Source: Chitinophagaceae bacterium
GTDB lineage: Bacteria > Bacteroidota > Bacteroidia > Chitinophagales > Chitinophagaceae
Direction: 5' to 3'
Assembly (NCBI GenBank): GCA_019638625.1
Contig: JAHBTK010000002.1
Location: forward strand, 186,001 to 250,000
Length of the DNA: 64,000 bases
Shown here: positions 23,182-32,157 of the stretch, piece after piece
Numbering within the stretch: the stretch's first letter is position 1
How the letters are laid out: each line of letters begins with the position of its first letter
Made by a program: the position numbers and the translations under genes
The notes under the pieces: generated by a model
Databases searched by the model: none
Seen by the model: only the letters and a program-made list of their open reading frames with translations
What the model was told of the DNA's origin: nothing

Positions 23182-24208
23182 CTCCCTGATGTTGCTGCAC
23201 GTTACTTACTATTTCACTCCAGTTTAGTACAGGGCCGGCGGCGGCTTTCAAAGCTTCTTCTTTTGATGCAAAGGCGGCTGTATTGCCACCCATCGGGCTT
23301 TTGAGATTTTCACTATATACATACCAGGCAGTGGTAGCATCGATCAGATCATTATCCTTAGAATAATCGTTGATATAATGGCTTTTAATGCTGCCTTTAG
23401 GTTGTTCATCACAAAACCCGACCATACAGTTCAGGTCATCAAACTTATATATCCTGCCTTTTTCAGTGATCAATTCCGCCCCAAACCGGCCGTCTGAAAT
23501 TTTCATCCGGCAAAAATCACAACCATCCACATTCAGCCTGATCGCCTCCGGTCCTTTACTGCCGCAGGACGATAATAACAATAAAAAGCCAAAAACAGCA
23601 ACAGTTCCGGCTATTTTTTTCCGGCCAATGAACTTCTTCAATGCCCCGGCCTCTTTCAACACAGAAACAAGCAACAGGACGCCGGCGCTGACAAACAGCC
23701 ATCCCCCGGCATGCGGCACCGAGAAGGCGCCAAAATTGAGCAACTGCTTAAAGCCGATCAACGGTGGCTGATAGGCCATTCCAGGCACTTTAATAGCCGC
23801 GTCGGGATTCAGGTTATGGCCATAGTTGTATTCCCAAATCCAAAAGTCCACCATGGCCACGATACCAAATACCACAAAAGCTGCGAACGCTATATACAGG
23901 AACCGTTTGGTACCGCGAATAGCTGCCAGCAAAAAGAGCAGCGCATAGCCTGCAATAAGATAAGGAAGAATAGTAAACTCAATAAAATCTTCGGTATGCA
24001 GTGTTTTCATACCGATATAGTGATTAAGTCCGTTTATGATCTCCACATCGCCGGCAATTTTGTTTGCCCATATCTGCAAGGCCAGTCCCTCCGGGTATTG
24101 GGGGGCATCCAGCTCTATCTGCCAGATAGGTACAAAAATGGAAACTACCAGCATCAGAGCAGATAATATCAGGAAAAACTTCGACAATGTTGATATTTTA
24201 TTTTTCAT
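23159..24208 (-). CDS. nosL: NosL copper chaperone fused to a membrane domain
   Basis: 349 residues from the ATG at 24208. Residues 1-205 hold about five membrane helices with conserved-looking periplasmic loops (WQIELDAPQYPEG, EYNYGHNLNP). After a further hydrophobic segment and a lipobox-like Cys215 (LLSSC), residues 216-349 are NosL: CDFCRM metal-binding motif (230-235), GAELITEKGRIYKFDDLNCM and YVYSENLKSPMGGNTAAF. NosL delivers Cu(I) to NosZ. NosL is usually a separate small lipoprotein, so the fusion is notable. A His/Glu tail (HQGDEEQGHH) may bind metal. Confidence 0.9.
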   Translation of the reverse strand: MKNKISTLSKFFLILSALMLVVSIFVPIWQIELDAPQYPEGLALQIWANKIAGDVEIINGLNHYIGMKTLHTEDFIEFTILPYLIAGYALLFLLAAIRGTKRFLYIAFAAFVVFGIVAMVDFWIWEYNYGHNLNPDAAIKVPGMAYQPPLIGFKQLLNFGAFSVPHAGGWLFVSAGVLLLVSVLKEAGALKKFIGRKKIAGTVAVFGFLLLLSSCGSKGPEAIRLNVDGCDFCRMKISDGRFGAELITEKGRIYKFDDLNCMVGFCDEQPKGSIKSHYINDYSKDNDLIDATTAWYVYSENLKSPMGGNTAAFASKEEALKAAAGPVLNWSEIVSNVQQHQGDEEQGHH

Positions 24209-24317
24209 CGCAATGATAATTGTTGCCGGATACAGCAACCGGTTATGTTTCAAAAGTTAAAAGAGCAGCTCGTTCAGTAAAACGGCTGCCCTTTTTGAAA
24301 ATGTTTTCTCGTGTTGG

Positions 24318-26288
24318 CTACTGAGCAGCACTTTTTTCTCCTAACCAGAATTTAAGCGGCACGTTGCTGCCTGCCGGTGATACTCTTAAGTAACCGGACA
24401 TCTCCTGGTGCAGGGCAGAACAGAAATCGGTACAGTAGAACGGGAAGATACCTATACGATCCGGAACCCATTTAAGGGTAATGGTTTCACCCGGCATGAT
24501 AAGCAATTCACCATTATTGGCGCCTTTTATTGCAAATCCGTGCGGCACATCCCAGTCTTGTTCCAGGTTGGTAACATGGAAATAAACTTCGTCTCCCAGT
24601 TTTACCCCCTCAATATTGTCAGGAGTGAGGTGCGAACGGATGGTGGTAATATATACATGTACTTTATTGCCTTCCCTCACAACTTTTGCCTCAGCTTCTC
24701 CATTTGTTTTGTAGGGGTGTTTGTTGTCGTTGATATCAAATATTTTCAATTGTTTGTCTTTTATCAGATCAGCCGCAACCGCCTGTGCGTAGTGCGGTTC
24801 ACCGATAGTGGGGAAATCGAGTATCAACTCCATTTTATCCCCGCTGATATCATACAACTGGGCGCTTTGCGACAATTCCGGCCCGGTGGGCAGGTAGCGG
24901 TCTTTGGTGATCTTGTTGTAAGCCACCAGGTATTTGCCCAGGGGGTTTTTGGTATTACCACCAGGCACCATCAGGTGTCCCACGGAATAATAAGTAGGTT
25001 GCCTGTCCAGCACTTTCAGATCTTTGATATTCCATTTTACTACTTCGGATGACACAAAGAAAGAAGTGTACGCATTTCCGTTGGCGTCAAATTCAGTATG
25101 CAATGGCCCCAGTCCCGGTTTTTCCACCTCTCCGTATAAAGCGGCCTCATATTTTATTACAGGGATGCCGGCATATTTCTCTTCTTCAAAACTCTTGTCT
25201 GCAATCGCTTTCTGGATTTTATCGTAGCTGAACACCGGTAATAAAGCGGCCAGTTTTCCACTGCCTACTATGTATTCGCCGGTTGGGTCTACATCACATC
25301 CGTGCGGCGACTTCGGACAGGGGATAAAGTACACGATATCCGGAAATTCGCTCACATCCAATACAGTAACTTCTTTCTTTATTTCGGAAGTACCGGTATG
25401 GGTATGTTCATCAAATTTATTATGTGCGTACCGAACTGTCTGTTTCTTTCCTTTTCCTGCTTTAACGTACTCTTCCGCTTTTTTCCAGTTCACTGCCATG
25501 ATAAAGTCTTTATCTTTTTTGGAAGCGTTCACTTCCAGCAGTGTATTGGCCAACTCGGTATTGTAACAGCTAAAGAAGAACCATCCATGAGATTTTCCTT
25601 TCCCTGCACGTGCCAAATCGAAATTAACCCCCGGGGTTTTTAATTGAAAAGCAATATTCATTTCACCGCTCTCTTTATCAACGCTTACAAAGCTAATGTG
25701 ACCTTTGAAGCTCTCTTTGTAGGACTCGATAGGCACATCGCTGTTGCCATCTTCGGGTACGCTGAACCGTGTGCCGGCAACAATGTATTCTGAGTTTTCG
25801 GTACCGAAAGGAGAACTGTGGTTACCACCGCTATTGGGCAGCTCCAATATTTCAGCGGTACGGAAAGTCCTGAGGTCAACACGGGCAAGCCTGGGTGTAT
25901 TATTCCCGTTTACGAATGCCCATTTTCCATCTGCTACCCCGTTGGTCATACTCATTTCCACATGATGCAGATCATCCCAGGGTACAAAACCGTGTGAGGT
26001 GTTCAGCATGGGTTTGGTTTCTTCGCTATACCCCCATCCTTTTTCAGGGTCAACGGAAAACACAGGAATAACGCGCAACAAACGACCGCTGGGCAGTCCA
26101 TAAACACTCAGTTGGCCGCTGAATCCACCGGAAACAAAATTGTAAAACTCATCATATTTGCCCGGGGCAACATAGGCTTTTGATGCGGCATTGCCGCTTA
26201 CAACGCTACCCGAACCTTTGGGTCTACAGGATACTACTGATACAAATGCTATCAGTAATGTGGCGAGAACTAACTTATTTTTATGCAT
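24318..26288 (-). CDS. nosZ: Nitrous-oxide reductase NosZ, clade II (Sec-dependent)
   Basis: 656 residues. Reduces N2O to N2 in the periplasm. A Sec signal ending in a lipobox-like VVSC replaces the Tat signal of clade I. The seven-bladed propeller binds CuZ through histidines such as those in DDLHHVEM, GNHSSPFG, KSHGWFF, KSPHGCDVDP, GPLHTEF and GEPHYAQ. The C-terminal cupredoxin domain holds CuA: VPHGFAIKG plus CTDFCSALHQEMSG (CxxxCxxxHxxxM). Full length and intact. Second gene of the operon, 28 bp after the cytochrome c. Confidence 0.97.
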   Translation of the reverse strand: MHKNKLVLATLLIAFVSVVSCRPKGSGSVVSGNAASKAYVAPGKYDEFYNFVSGGFSGQLSVYGLPSGRLLRVIPVFSVDPEKGWGYSEETKPMLNTSHGFVPWDDLHHVEMSMTNGVADGKWAFVNGNNTPRLARVDLRTFRTAEILELPNSGGNHSSPFGTENSEYIVAGTRFSVPEDGNSDVPIESYKESFKGHISFVSVDKESGEMNIAFQLKTPGVNFDLARAGKGKSHGWFFFSCYNTELANTLLEVNASKKDKDFIMAVNWKKAEEYVKAGKGKKQTVRYAHNKFDEHTHTGTSEIKKEVTVLDVSEFPDIVYFIPCPKSPHGCDVDPTGEYIVGSGKLAALLPVFSYDKIQKAIADKSFEEEKYAGIPVIKYEAALYGEVEKPGLGPLHTEFDANGNAYTSFFVSSEVVKWNIKDLKVLDRQPTYYSVGHLMVPGGNTKNPLGKYLVAYNKITKDRYLPTGPELSQSAQLYDISGDKMELILDFPTIGEPHYAQAVAADLIKDKQLKIFDINDNKHPYKTNGEAEAKVVREGNKVHVYITTIRSHLTPDNIEGVKLGDEVYFHVTNLEQDWDVPHGFAIKGANNGELLIMPGETITLKWVPDRIGIFPFYCTDFCSALHQEMSGYLRVSPAGSNVPLKFWLGEKSAAQ

Positions 26289-26316
26289 ATGGTAGTTATT
26301 TTAAAACGGTAATTAC

Positions 26317-26796
26317 TTATTGAACGCCATCATTCTGACGCATAAATTCCACCACACTCCTGGCCTCATCATCCTTCATGTTTTGATTAGGCATACGTAC
26401 AAGGCATAGTTCCAGTTGAGCCTGAACTTCAGGGTCTTTGTCGATCATCGGATCGGGGTTGGTAATAAAATTCATCAGCCAGTGCAGGGTCCTTCTTTCT
26501 GTCACACCTTTCCATCCGGGACCTACCAGCCTTTCATCTGACATTTTATGACAGGAGTTACATTTGGTCGCTGAGATGCCTTTTCCCTGTTCGGCCATCG
26601 CCTTATCCAGCGGACCGGCTGTTATATTAGACTCATCAAACTTTCCTTCACCCCTTGTCGGGTCATAGGAGGAAGGATCCTGCCTGGCAACACTTTTTTC
26701 GCCACTATTACCGGATTCTGAACCGGAGCCTCCGCCGCAGGCGCCTATTAACAGTGTAACCATCATCAAACTTAGAGCAAATAAGGACTTTTTCAT
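26317..26796 (-). CDS. Lipoprotein cytochrome c, probable electron donor to NosZ
   Basis: 159 residues. Lipoprotein signal ending LIGAC (Cys20), a Ser/Gly linker, one class I haem c motif CNSCH followed by KMSDERLVGPGWKGV and a Met ligand in RMPNQNM. First gene of the nos operon, directly after the promoter. It is the natural electron carrier between the quinol pool or other cytochromes and NosZ in clade II systems. Confidence 0.9.
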   Translation of the reverse strand: MKKSLFALSLMMVTLLIGACGGGSGSESGNSGEKSVARQDPSSYDPTRGEGKFDESNITAGPLDKAMAEQGKGISATKCNSCHKMSDERLVGPGWKGVTERRTLHWLMNFITNPDPMIDKDPEVQAQLELCLVRMPNQNMKDDEARSVVEFMRQNDGVQ

Positions 26797-26878
26797 CAGT
26801 ATAATTTTTGTTGTTTTGGATGTTTGCAGAAACTTCGCATATGCCCTTCAACTAAGCTATGCGCAGTCTAATTGCAAG

Positions 26879-26908
26879 CTAACTAATCCCTGTCAATCTA
26901 ACTAATCC
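26879..26908 (-). repeat. 11-bp direct repeat in the nos leader
   Basis: CTAACTAATCC at 26879-26889 and 26898-26908, 19 bp apart, lies at and just after the predicted transcription start of the nos operon. It may be a second regulator site or a leader RNA feature. Confidence 0.4.
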
Positions 26909-26912
26909 GCGG

Positions 26913-26920
26913 CAAAACTA
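26913..26920 (-). promoter_or_regulatory. -7 box of the nos operon
   Basis: TAGTTTTG on the minus strand matches TAnnTTTG. No good -33 box is visible 17-20 nt upstream, as expected for an activator-dependent promoter. Using the spacing seen at leaderless genes, transcription starts near 26908, leaving a leader of about 110 nt. Confidence 0.5.
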
Positions 26921-26940
26921 GGGGAGTATTTTAGCATCAC

Positions 26941-26958
26941 TTATGACTTAGATCATAA
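26941..26958. promoter_or_regulatory. Fnr/Crp-type site of the nos operon
   Basis: TTATGA-CTTAGA-TCATAA, an inverted repeat with 6-bp arms. Its centre (26949.5) is 41.5 bp upstream of the predicted nos start at 26908, the classic position for class II Fnr/Crp activation. The core ATGAC-N4-ATCAT matches the site at 11176-11191. Confidence 0.6.
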
Positions 26959-27025
26959 AACAAAAAGAATGTTTATAATAAAAATCAGGAAATTTTAAAG
27001 AGGTAGTCATTATTGCGCTACAACT

Positions 27026-27033
27026 TACCTTTG
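27026..27033 (+). promoter_or_regulatory. -7 box of the divergent haemoglobin gene
   Basis: TACCTTTG matches TAnnTTTG, 28 nt before the ATG at 27062. The Fnr-like site lies about 88 bp upstream of the expected start; no clear -33 is present. Confidence 0.45.
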
Positions 27034-27061
27034 CAATATCAACCCGGGAAGAAATTAGAGT

Positions 27062-27469
27062 ATGAAAAGAACAGATATAAGGAATGAGGCAGACATTCAA
27101 CTACTGGTGGACACTTTCTATGAAAAGGTAAGGGTCAATCCGGTTATCGGTTACATATTCAACGATATAGCCAAAGTGGATTGGAGCCATCACCTGCCTA
27201 AAATGTACTCCTTCTGGGGAAGTATTCTTTTAGGTGAGCATTCTTATTCGGGTCATCCGATGACGGTACATATTGCACTCAGCAAAATGACGACGCTATC
27301 AGAAAAAGAATTCAGTGAATGGCTCCTGTTGTTTACCCAAACGGTGGACGAGCTTTTTGCCGGCGAAACGGCACATGAGGCAAAGCTGAGAGCGGCCAAC
27401 ATAGCCCGGCTGATGCTGCATAAAATAAAAACGGCTTCCCCGGGGTTGAATATCAGTTCGGGGAAATAA
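27062..27469 (+). CDS. Group III truncated haemoglobin (copy 3)
   Basis: 135 residues. Tyr20 (DTFYEKV) and proximal His70 (PMTVHIA), plus YSFWGSILL. Closer to copy 1 than to copy 2 by eye (shared HSYSGHP versus HTYSGSP). Divergent from the nos operon and sharing its regulatory region, so probably co-regulated. Confidence 0.9.
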   Translation: MKRTDIRNEADIQLLVDTFYEKVRVNPVIGYIFNDIAKVDWSHHLPKMYSFWGSILLGEHSYSGHPMTVHIALSKMTTLSEKEFSEWLLLFTQTVDELFAGETAHEAKLRAANIARLMLHKIKTASPGLNISSGK

Positions 27470-27580
27470 CCGAAAGCATGAACCTCTCCTGCCCGGGGTC
27501 CGATACACCCGACCGCACCTCAATTGCAGAAAAAATGCTTACTTTGCCCCTAAACCAACCAGTACGCAAGCCCCAATTTG

Positions 27581-28144
27581 ATGCCCGGAAACCTGCAAAT
27601 ACAATATTGGATAGAGAGGGTGTCCCTGTTTGATGATCAGGCGGCATACGAAAGACTCTTCGATCATTTCTACAATGGTTTGTTTAACCTGGCTTATTCT
27701 TTTGTAAAAGACGAACAGGTTTCAGAAGAAATCGTTTCAAATGCTTTTATGGCTATCTGGCGCCAGCGTGATCGATTGCTGCAAATCAATAATCTTAAAT
27801 TATACCTGTACGTAGCCGTCAAAAACCTGTCTATCAGGCATTGCAGCCAGCAAAAAATGCTGGATGAGTTTGACTGGAATAACCTTCAGTTATCTGCTGT
27901 GGCCGACACCTCCGCCACTCCTGAAGATCTCCTGATCTCAAAAGAGATACTGGGTCAGCTTCAAAAAGCGGTAGACGGCTTACCACCCAAATGCAAGCTC
28001 ATTTTTAAGCTGGTGAGAGAAGACGGATTAAAATATAAAGAAATAGCTCAACTGCTTGACATATCGGTGAAGACCGTGGAAGCACAGATGACCATTGCCG
28101 GTAAGAGGATCACACAATCGCTTCAGTTGGCACTTAAAAAATAG
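27581..28144 (+). CDS. ECF-type RNA polymerase sigma factor
   Basis: 188 residues from ATG 27581 (a TTG immediately before is the alternative). Region 2: AYERLFDHFYNGLFNLAYSFVKDEQVSEEIVSNAFMAIWRQR. Region 4: LPPKCKLIFKLVREDGLKYKEIAQLLDISVKTVEAQM. Typical of the FecI-like sigma factors of Bacteroidota that pair with FecR and a SusCD system, but no fecR follows; the only FecR in the window is 12 kb away. It converges on the kinase-aminotransferase gene with a 10-bp gap. Confidence 0.9.
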   Translation: MPGNLQIQYWIERVSLFDDQAAYERLFDHFYNGLFNLAYSFVKDEQVSEEIVSNAFMAIWRQRDRLLQINNLKLYLYVAVKNLSIRHCSQQKMLDEFDWNNLQLSAVADTSATPEDLLISKEILGQLQKAVDGLPPKCKLIFKLVREDGLKYKEIAQLLDISVKTVEAQMTIAGKRITQSLQLALKK

Positions 28145-28154
28145 TAACGTAGCA

Positions 28155-30470
28155 TTATGAATGCCGGAATGTGGTAAGGGCTTCATCAAGCAGTTGTAGC
28201 AGCTCATCCGCATTTTGTTTGTCAAAGGGCAGAGGCGGTTTTATTTTTAATACGTTGTGCAAGGGACCGTCGGTGCTCAATAAATATCCCCTGCTTTTTA
28301 CTATTTCAACTATGCTATCAATTTCGGGTACGGCAGGCTCCATGGTTTTCCTGTCTTTTACCAGCTCCGCCCCTATAAATAACCCATGACCCCGTACATC
28401 CGAAATGATGGGGTGTTTGCTCATCAGCTTTTGTAACCCTTCTATCAAATAATTGCCTGTTTCCAGCGCATGCTGTTGCATCTCCTCTTCTTCAATAACA
28501 CGTAATACAGCCAAACCGGTTACCATAGAAACAGGATTACCCCCAAACGTGTTGAAGTATTCCATCCCGTTATTAAAGCTGTCGGCAATTTCCCGGCTCA
28601 CCACAACAGCTGCCAGCGGGTGTCCGTTACCGATAGGCTTTCCCATTAGCACGATGTCGGGTACCACGTCCTGTAGCTCAAATCCCCAGAATTTTTCTCC
28701 TACCCGTCCGAAGCCCACCTGTACTTCATCGGCGATACAAACACCGCCTGCCGCTTTTACATGGGCATACACTTCTTTCAGGTAGTTGACCGGTAAAGGC
28801 ATTTGACCGCCCACGCCCAGCAGGGTTTCGCAGATAAAGGCGGCCGGCTTTTTATTTTCTTTTTGAAGAGATCCAATGATGCGTTGCACATCGTCCGCAT
28901 ATTTTTCACCGGCTTTTTGATCGCCGTAGCGGTAGGGACCACGATAGAGGTCGGGACTTTCCGCAATATGTATCCAGGGCTTTTTGCCGCTGCCGCCCCT
29001 GCCATTAAATTTATAAGGACTCATTTCCATTGCCACGGTGGAAGTGCCGTGGTAAGCATGGTCCAGGACAATGATATCCTCCTGCTGTGTATAATGACGG
29101 GCCATGCGAATGGCCAGGTCATTGGCCTCGCTACCGCTATTCACAAAATAACATACCTGCAGGGAAGGGGGAAGCGTCGCTGTAAGGCGTTTGGCATATT
29201 CCAGCATGCTGTCATGCAGGTAGCGGGTATTGGTATTGAGAGTTGCGATCTGCTGCTGCATTTCTTTTACCACTACGGGGTGGCAATGTCCTACATGGGA
29301 AGGATTATTCACGCAATCCACATACGTATCGCCCCTGTCATCGTATAAATATTGTAAAGCGCCTCTTACTATTTTCAGGTTTTTACCATAGCTGATGCTC
29401 AGGTTTTTACCAATGTATTTTTTCCGCTCTTCTATCATGGAGGAATGATCTTTCACATCGCTGATCACTCCCGGGAACCCGCAGGCTTTCCGGAACTGGT
29501 GCTGCGCTTTCAGCGGGTTGATGCGGATCCATTTGTATAATAAACGCCAGGCGGCATCCTCCGAAATAAAATGATGCGTGTTGTTGGTTTCTAGGGAAGC
29601 ATTGTAAGCAGATTGTGCGACGCTGATGCACAGTCTTGCCGCTATCAGATAGTATAAGAGGTCAACTTCTTTTTCTTCCAGCGGGTACACGGCATGGTAA
29701 CCCTGTACGATCATGGACGCATACAAAACGGGATTATCCTTATCCATGATGGCATAGGTACAGGCAACCGCCAGGTTATTGATCAGGGCGCTGTACACCA
29801 TATCGCCGAAGTCAATCAGTCCGGCGATCGTATTATCTTTTACCAGCACATTGGTATCATTGGCATCATTATGTATATAAGCATGTCTGAGTGTATGTAA
29901 TACCGGCTGCACCTCGGTTTGGAATTGTAGTAAAAAATAGCCGGCTATCCTTCGTTTCTCATGATCTTTAATGTATTTCAGCTTTGCATTTGCGTCAGCA
30001 GCATGACTGATATCCCACAGATAATGACGATGCATGGCAGGATGTGAAAAGGAGATCAATGCCTTGTCCATAGCACCCAGGAAGCTTCCCAGCGCTTCAT
30101 ATACCTCGCTTTTTAGTCCTGCTGCGTCTATCCAGAAGCTGCCTTCCAGGAAAGTCAGCAAACGTATATACCATTGCTGACCATCTTTGTGAATGACCGT
30201 CAGGTCCTCCCCGTTTTTGTTGGTAATATGCTGCTGGAATTGATCACGGACAGCGCTGCCGGCCAGGTGATTGATGATCTGCACCTGCGCGTCTGCAAAA
30301 TCAGGACTCACATTGCTGCCGGAAATTTTCAGTATATATTTCTTTCCGTTCGTCGCCCGGAGCAGGTAATTCAGGTCATATTCACCGGAAAGCTTCTTAA
30401 CGCTTACCTCCATGCCATAGTACGCTGCTACCAGCTCAGTTATTTGCGCTTCCGTAAAAAAACGGTTCAT
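28155..30470 (-). CDS. Fused APH-type kinase and class III aminotransferase (phospho-lyase type)
   Basis: 771 residues, two enzymes in one chain. Residues 1-330: aminoglycoside-phosphotransferase-like kinase with catalytic HNDANDTN (200-207) and metal-binding DFGD (220-223). Residues 345-771: class III PLP enzyme with NSGSEAND, Asp581 ([12 protein letters not shown]) and Schiff-base Lys611 (LMGKPIGNG). In animals the same pair exists as hydroxylysine kinase and the phospholyases PHYKPL/ETNPPL, which phosphorylate and then eliminate phosphate from hydroxylysine or ethanolamine. The fusion suggests the same two-step breakdown of an amino alcohol. Adjacent to a SusCD pair. Confidence 0.85.
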   Translation of the reverse strand: MNRFFTEAQITELVAAYYGMEVSVKKLSGEYDLNYLLRATNGKKYILKISGSNVSPDFADAQVQIINHLAGSAVRDQFQQHITNKNGEDLTVIHKDGQQWYIRLLTFLEGSFWIDAAGLKSEVYEALGSFLGAMDKALISFSHPAMHRHYLWDISHAADANAKLKYIKDHEKRRIAGYFLLQFQTEVQPVLHTLRHAYIHNDANDTNVLVKDNTIAGLIDFGDMVYSALINNLAVACTYAIMDKDNPVLYASMIVQGYHAVYPLEEKEVDLLYYLIAARLCISVAQSAYNASLETNNTHHFISEDAAWRLLYKWIRINPLKAQHQFRKACGFPGVISDVKDHSSMIEERKKYIGKNLSISYGKNLKIVRGALQYLYDDRGDTYVDCVNNPSHVGHCHPVVVKEMQQQIATLNTNTRYLHDSMLEYAKRLTATLPPSLQVCYFVNSGSEANDLAIRMARHYTQQEDIIVLDHAYHGTSTVAMEMSPYKFNGRGGSGKKPWIHIAESPDLYRGPYRYGDQKAGEKYADDVQRIIGSLQKENKKPAAFICETLLGVGGQMPLPVNYLKEVYAHVKAAGGVCIADEVQVGFGRVGEKFWGFELQDVVPDIVLMGKPIGNGHPLAAVVVSREIADSFNNGMEYFNTFGGNPVSMVTGLAVLRVIEEEEMQQHALETGNYLIEGLQKLMSKHPIISDVRGHGLFIGAELVKDRKTMEPAVPEIDSIVEIVKSRGYLLSTDGPLHNVLKIKPPLPFDKQNADELLQLLDEALTTFRHS

Positions 30471-30506
30471 CTTGATACGTATGTTTTTGGCTTCTTACAT
30501 AATTTA

Positions 30507-30557
30507 AGTAGTAAGTGGGAAGTAATAAGTAATAAGTTTCACTAACCACTTACTACT
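30507..30557 (-). terminator. Inverted repeat after susD
   Basis: AGTAGTAAGTGG (30507-30518) and CCACTTACTACT (30546-30557) are perfectly complementary across a 27-bp AT-rich loop containing AAGTAATAAGTAAT. It lies between the susD stop and the start of the next gene; no strong T tract follows, so termination is only possible. Confidence 0.4.
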
Positions 30558-30573
30558 ACCCACTAACCACCCA

Positions 30574-32097
30574 TCAATAGCCGTTGTTTTGCGTTAAGCT
30601 GGGATTCACCGCCATTTCCCTGGCAGGAATGGGATAACGGATATGCTTATTTTCCACGTAATTATTGGCAAACGGCTTGCTGTGCGTAGTCAACAGGTCC
30701 TTCACATTTAGTTTGGCTGTGTTGCCGCGTCCCCACCGGGCCAGGTCGAACCAGCGAATGCCCCATTCCATCGCCAGTTCCACAGGACGCTCATGGTGGC
30801 GGATCCATTCGCGTAATTGCGCCTGGTTAAAGTCTGCCACATTCAGCGCAACAGCGCTGCTTCTGGCCCGCACTTCATTTACAATATCGATGGCATCGCC
30901 TGGCTTGTTATTTTCATTCAATGCTTCCGCATACATCAGCAGTACATCTGCATAACGGATAACCGAAACATTGGAACCCGGGTAAGCGCCTCCCCTGTCA
31001 TAAGGATAGGCATACTTCTTAAAGTAGCTTGGTCGGCCGAGCTGTGAAGCCACGGAGGCATAACTCACCATCTCCGAGGGTGTAGCCAGGTTCCACATCT
31101 CGGAGCCGGGGGCATCGAAAAACAGGCTGCCGTATACCCTTTTGGAATAATCGCCGTTGGGCATCAGGTCTTTTTTCATTTCTTCCACCAGCCAGTCGGA
31201 GGGGTACAACAGTTCCCAGCCATCCAGCACATAGGGAGCCACTTCAAAGTTGAGAGGATGTCTTTCATCTGCAATGCTCCTGTCGCCGCTGAACTGGATC
31301 TCGAAAACTGATTCAGCGCCGTTTTCCGCCAGTCCGTTGAAGTTATCTTCGTAGTCATCCAACAAAGCGTATTTACCATATACTTCCCTGAACTTGTTCT
31401 CAGCATCGCCCCATTTTTCCTGGAAGAGATAAGCTTTGCCCAGCAGGGATTTTGCCGCGTTTCTGGTTACGCGTCCTTTAAATGCATCAGGGTATGATTC
31501 AGGCAGCACCTGTTCCGCATCGCGCAGGTCGTCTTCTATTTGTTTCCATACATCTGCCGGACTTGCCTGCGGCGCCTGCAGCTTATCAATATCCTTTTCG
31601 AAGCGAAGCACCAGCGGCACGTTTTCAAACCCGTTTACCAGCACAAAATAATTATAGGCCCTTAAGAACTTTGCCTCTCCTACGATCCCATTTCTTTCCT
31701 GTTCGGGAACAGCTTCTATGCCGGGTACATTTTCTATTACCTGGTTACTCCTGGCAATCCCTGCATAACAGGTAGCCCAAAGGTTCCAGGGTCCGCTTTC
31801 TTCCGCACCATTGGTAAACGATGCCAGTGTTTTACCGTAAGGCTCGTTTGGGTTATTGTCAATATCATCCCCTTTGTAGTTAAGTGTTGTATACACTTCT
31901 TCAAAGAAGGTCCACTTGCTGCCGTCATGTCCTTGCAAAGCGGCATAGGCAGCCGTGATACCCTGTATCGCATCCTGTCGAGTAAGCCAAAAAGTATTTT
32001 CTGTCAGGTTTTGTTTATCATCCAACTCAATAAAGCTTTTTGAGCAGGAAGCAGCAATCACCATCACAGCTATCGCTAATATTATTTTTGCTTTCAT
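30574..32097 (-). CDS. SusD-family outer-membrane glycan/nutrient-binding lipoprotein (locus 1)
   Basis: 507 residues from MKAKIIL. Lipoprotein signal (VIAASC), SusD N-terminal region (KQNLTENTFWLTRQDAIQGITAAYAAL), TPR-like helices (EAKFLRAYNYFVLVNGFENVPLVL) and the C-terminal RagB/SusD signature (IRYADVLLMYAEALNE, ...WGIRWFDLARWG, RYPIPAREMAVNP). Acts as the lid of the SusC barrel. Substrate unknown; may be linked to the amino-alcohol enzyme downstream. Confidence 0.93.
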   Translation of the reverse strand: MKAKIILAIAVMVIAASCSKSFIELDDKQNLTENTFWLTRQDAIQGITAAYAALQGHDGSKWTFFEEVYTTLNYKGDDIDNNPNEPYGKTLASFTNGAEESGPWNLWATCYAGIARSNQVIENVPGIEAVPEQERNGIVGEAKFLRAYNYFVLVNGFENVPLVLRFEKDIDKLQAPQASPADVWKQIEDDLRDAEQVLPESYPDAFKGRVTRNAAKSLLGKAYLFQEKWGDAENKFREVYGKYALLDDYEDNFNGLAENGAESVFEIQFSGDRSIADERHPLNFEVAPYVLDGWELLYPSDWLVEEMKKDLMPNGDYSKRVYGSLFFDAPGSEMWNLATPSEMVSYASVASQLGRPSYFKKYAYPYDRGGAYPGSNVSVIRYADVLLMYAEALNENNKPGDAIDIVNEVRARSSAVALNVADFNQAQLREWIRHHERPVELAMEWGIRWFDLARWGRGNTAKLNVKDLLTTHSKPFANNYVENKHIRYPIPAREMAVNPSLTQNNGY

Positions 32098-32157
32098 TGT
32101 AATCTCTTTTATTTTTTTCCTTTCGGATTTCATATCATATTGTATTCTTCTTCATTA

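Noticed and set aside
24318..26288. Tat-exported clade I nosZ
   Set aside because: No twin-arginine motif; a Sec/lipoprotein-like signal and the clade II gene order are present.
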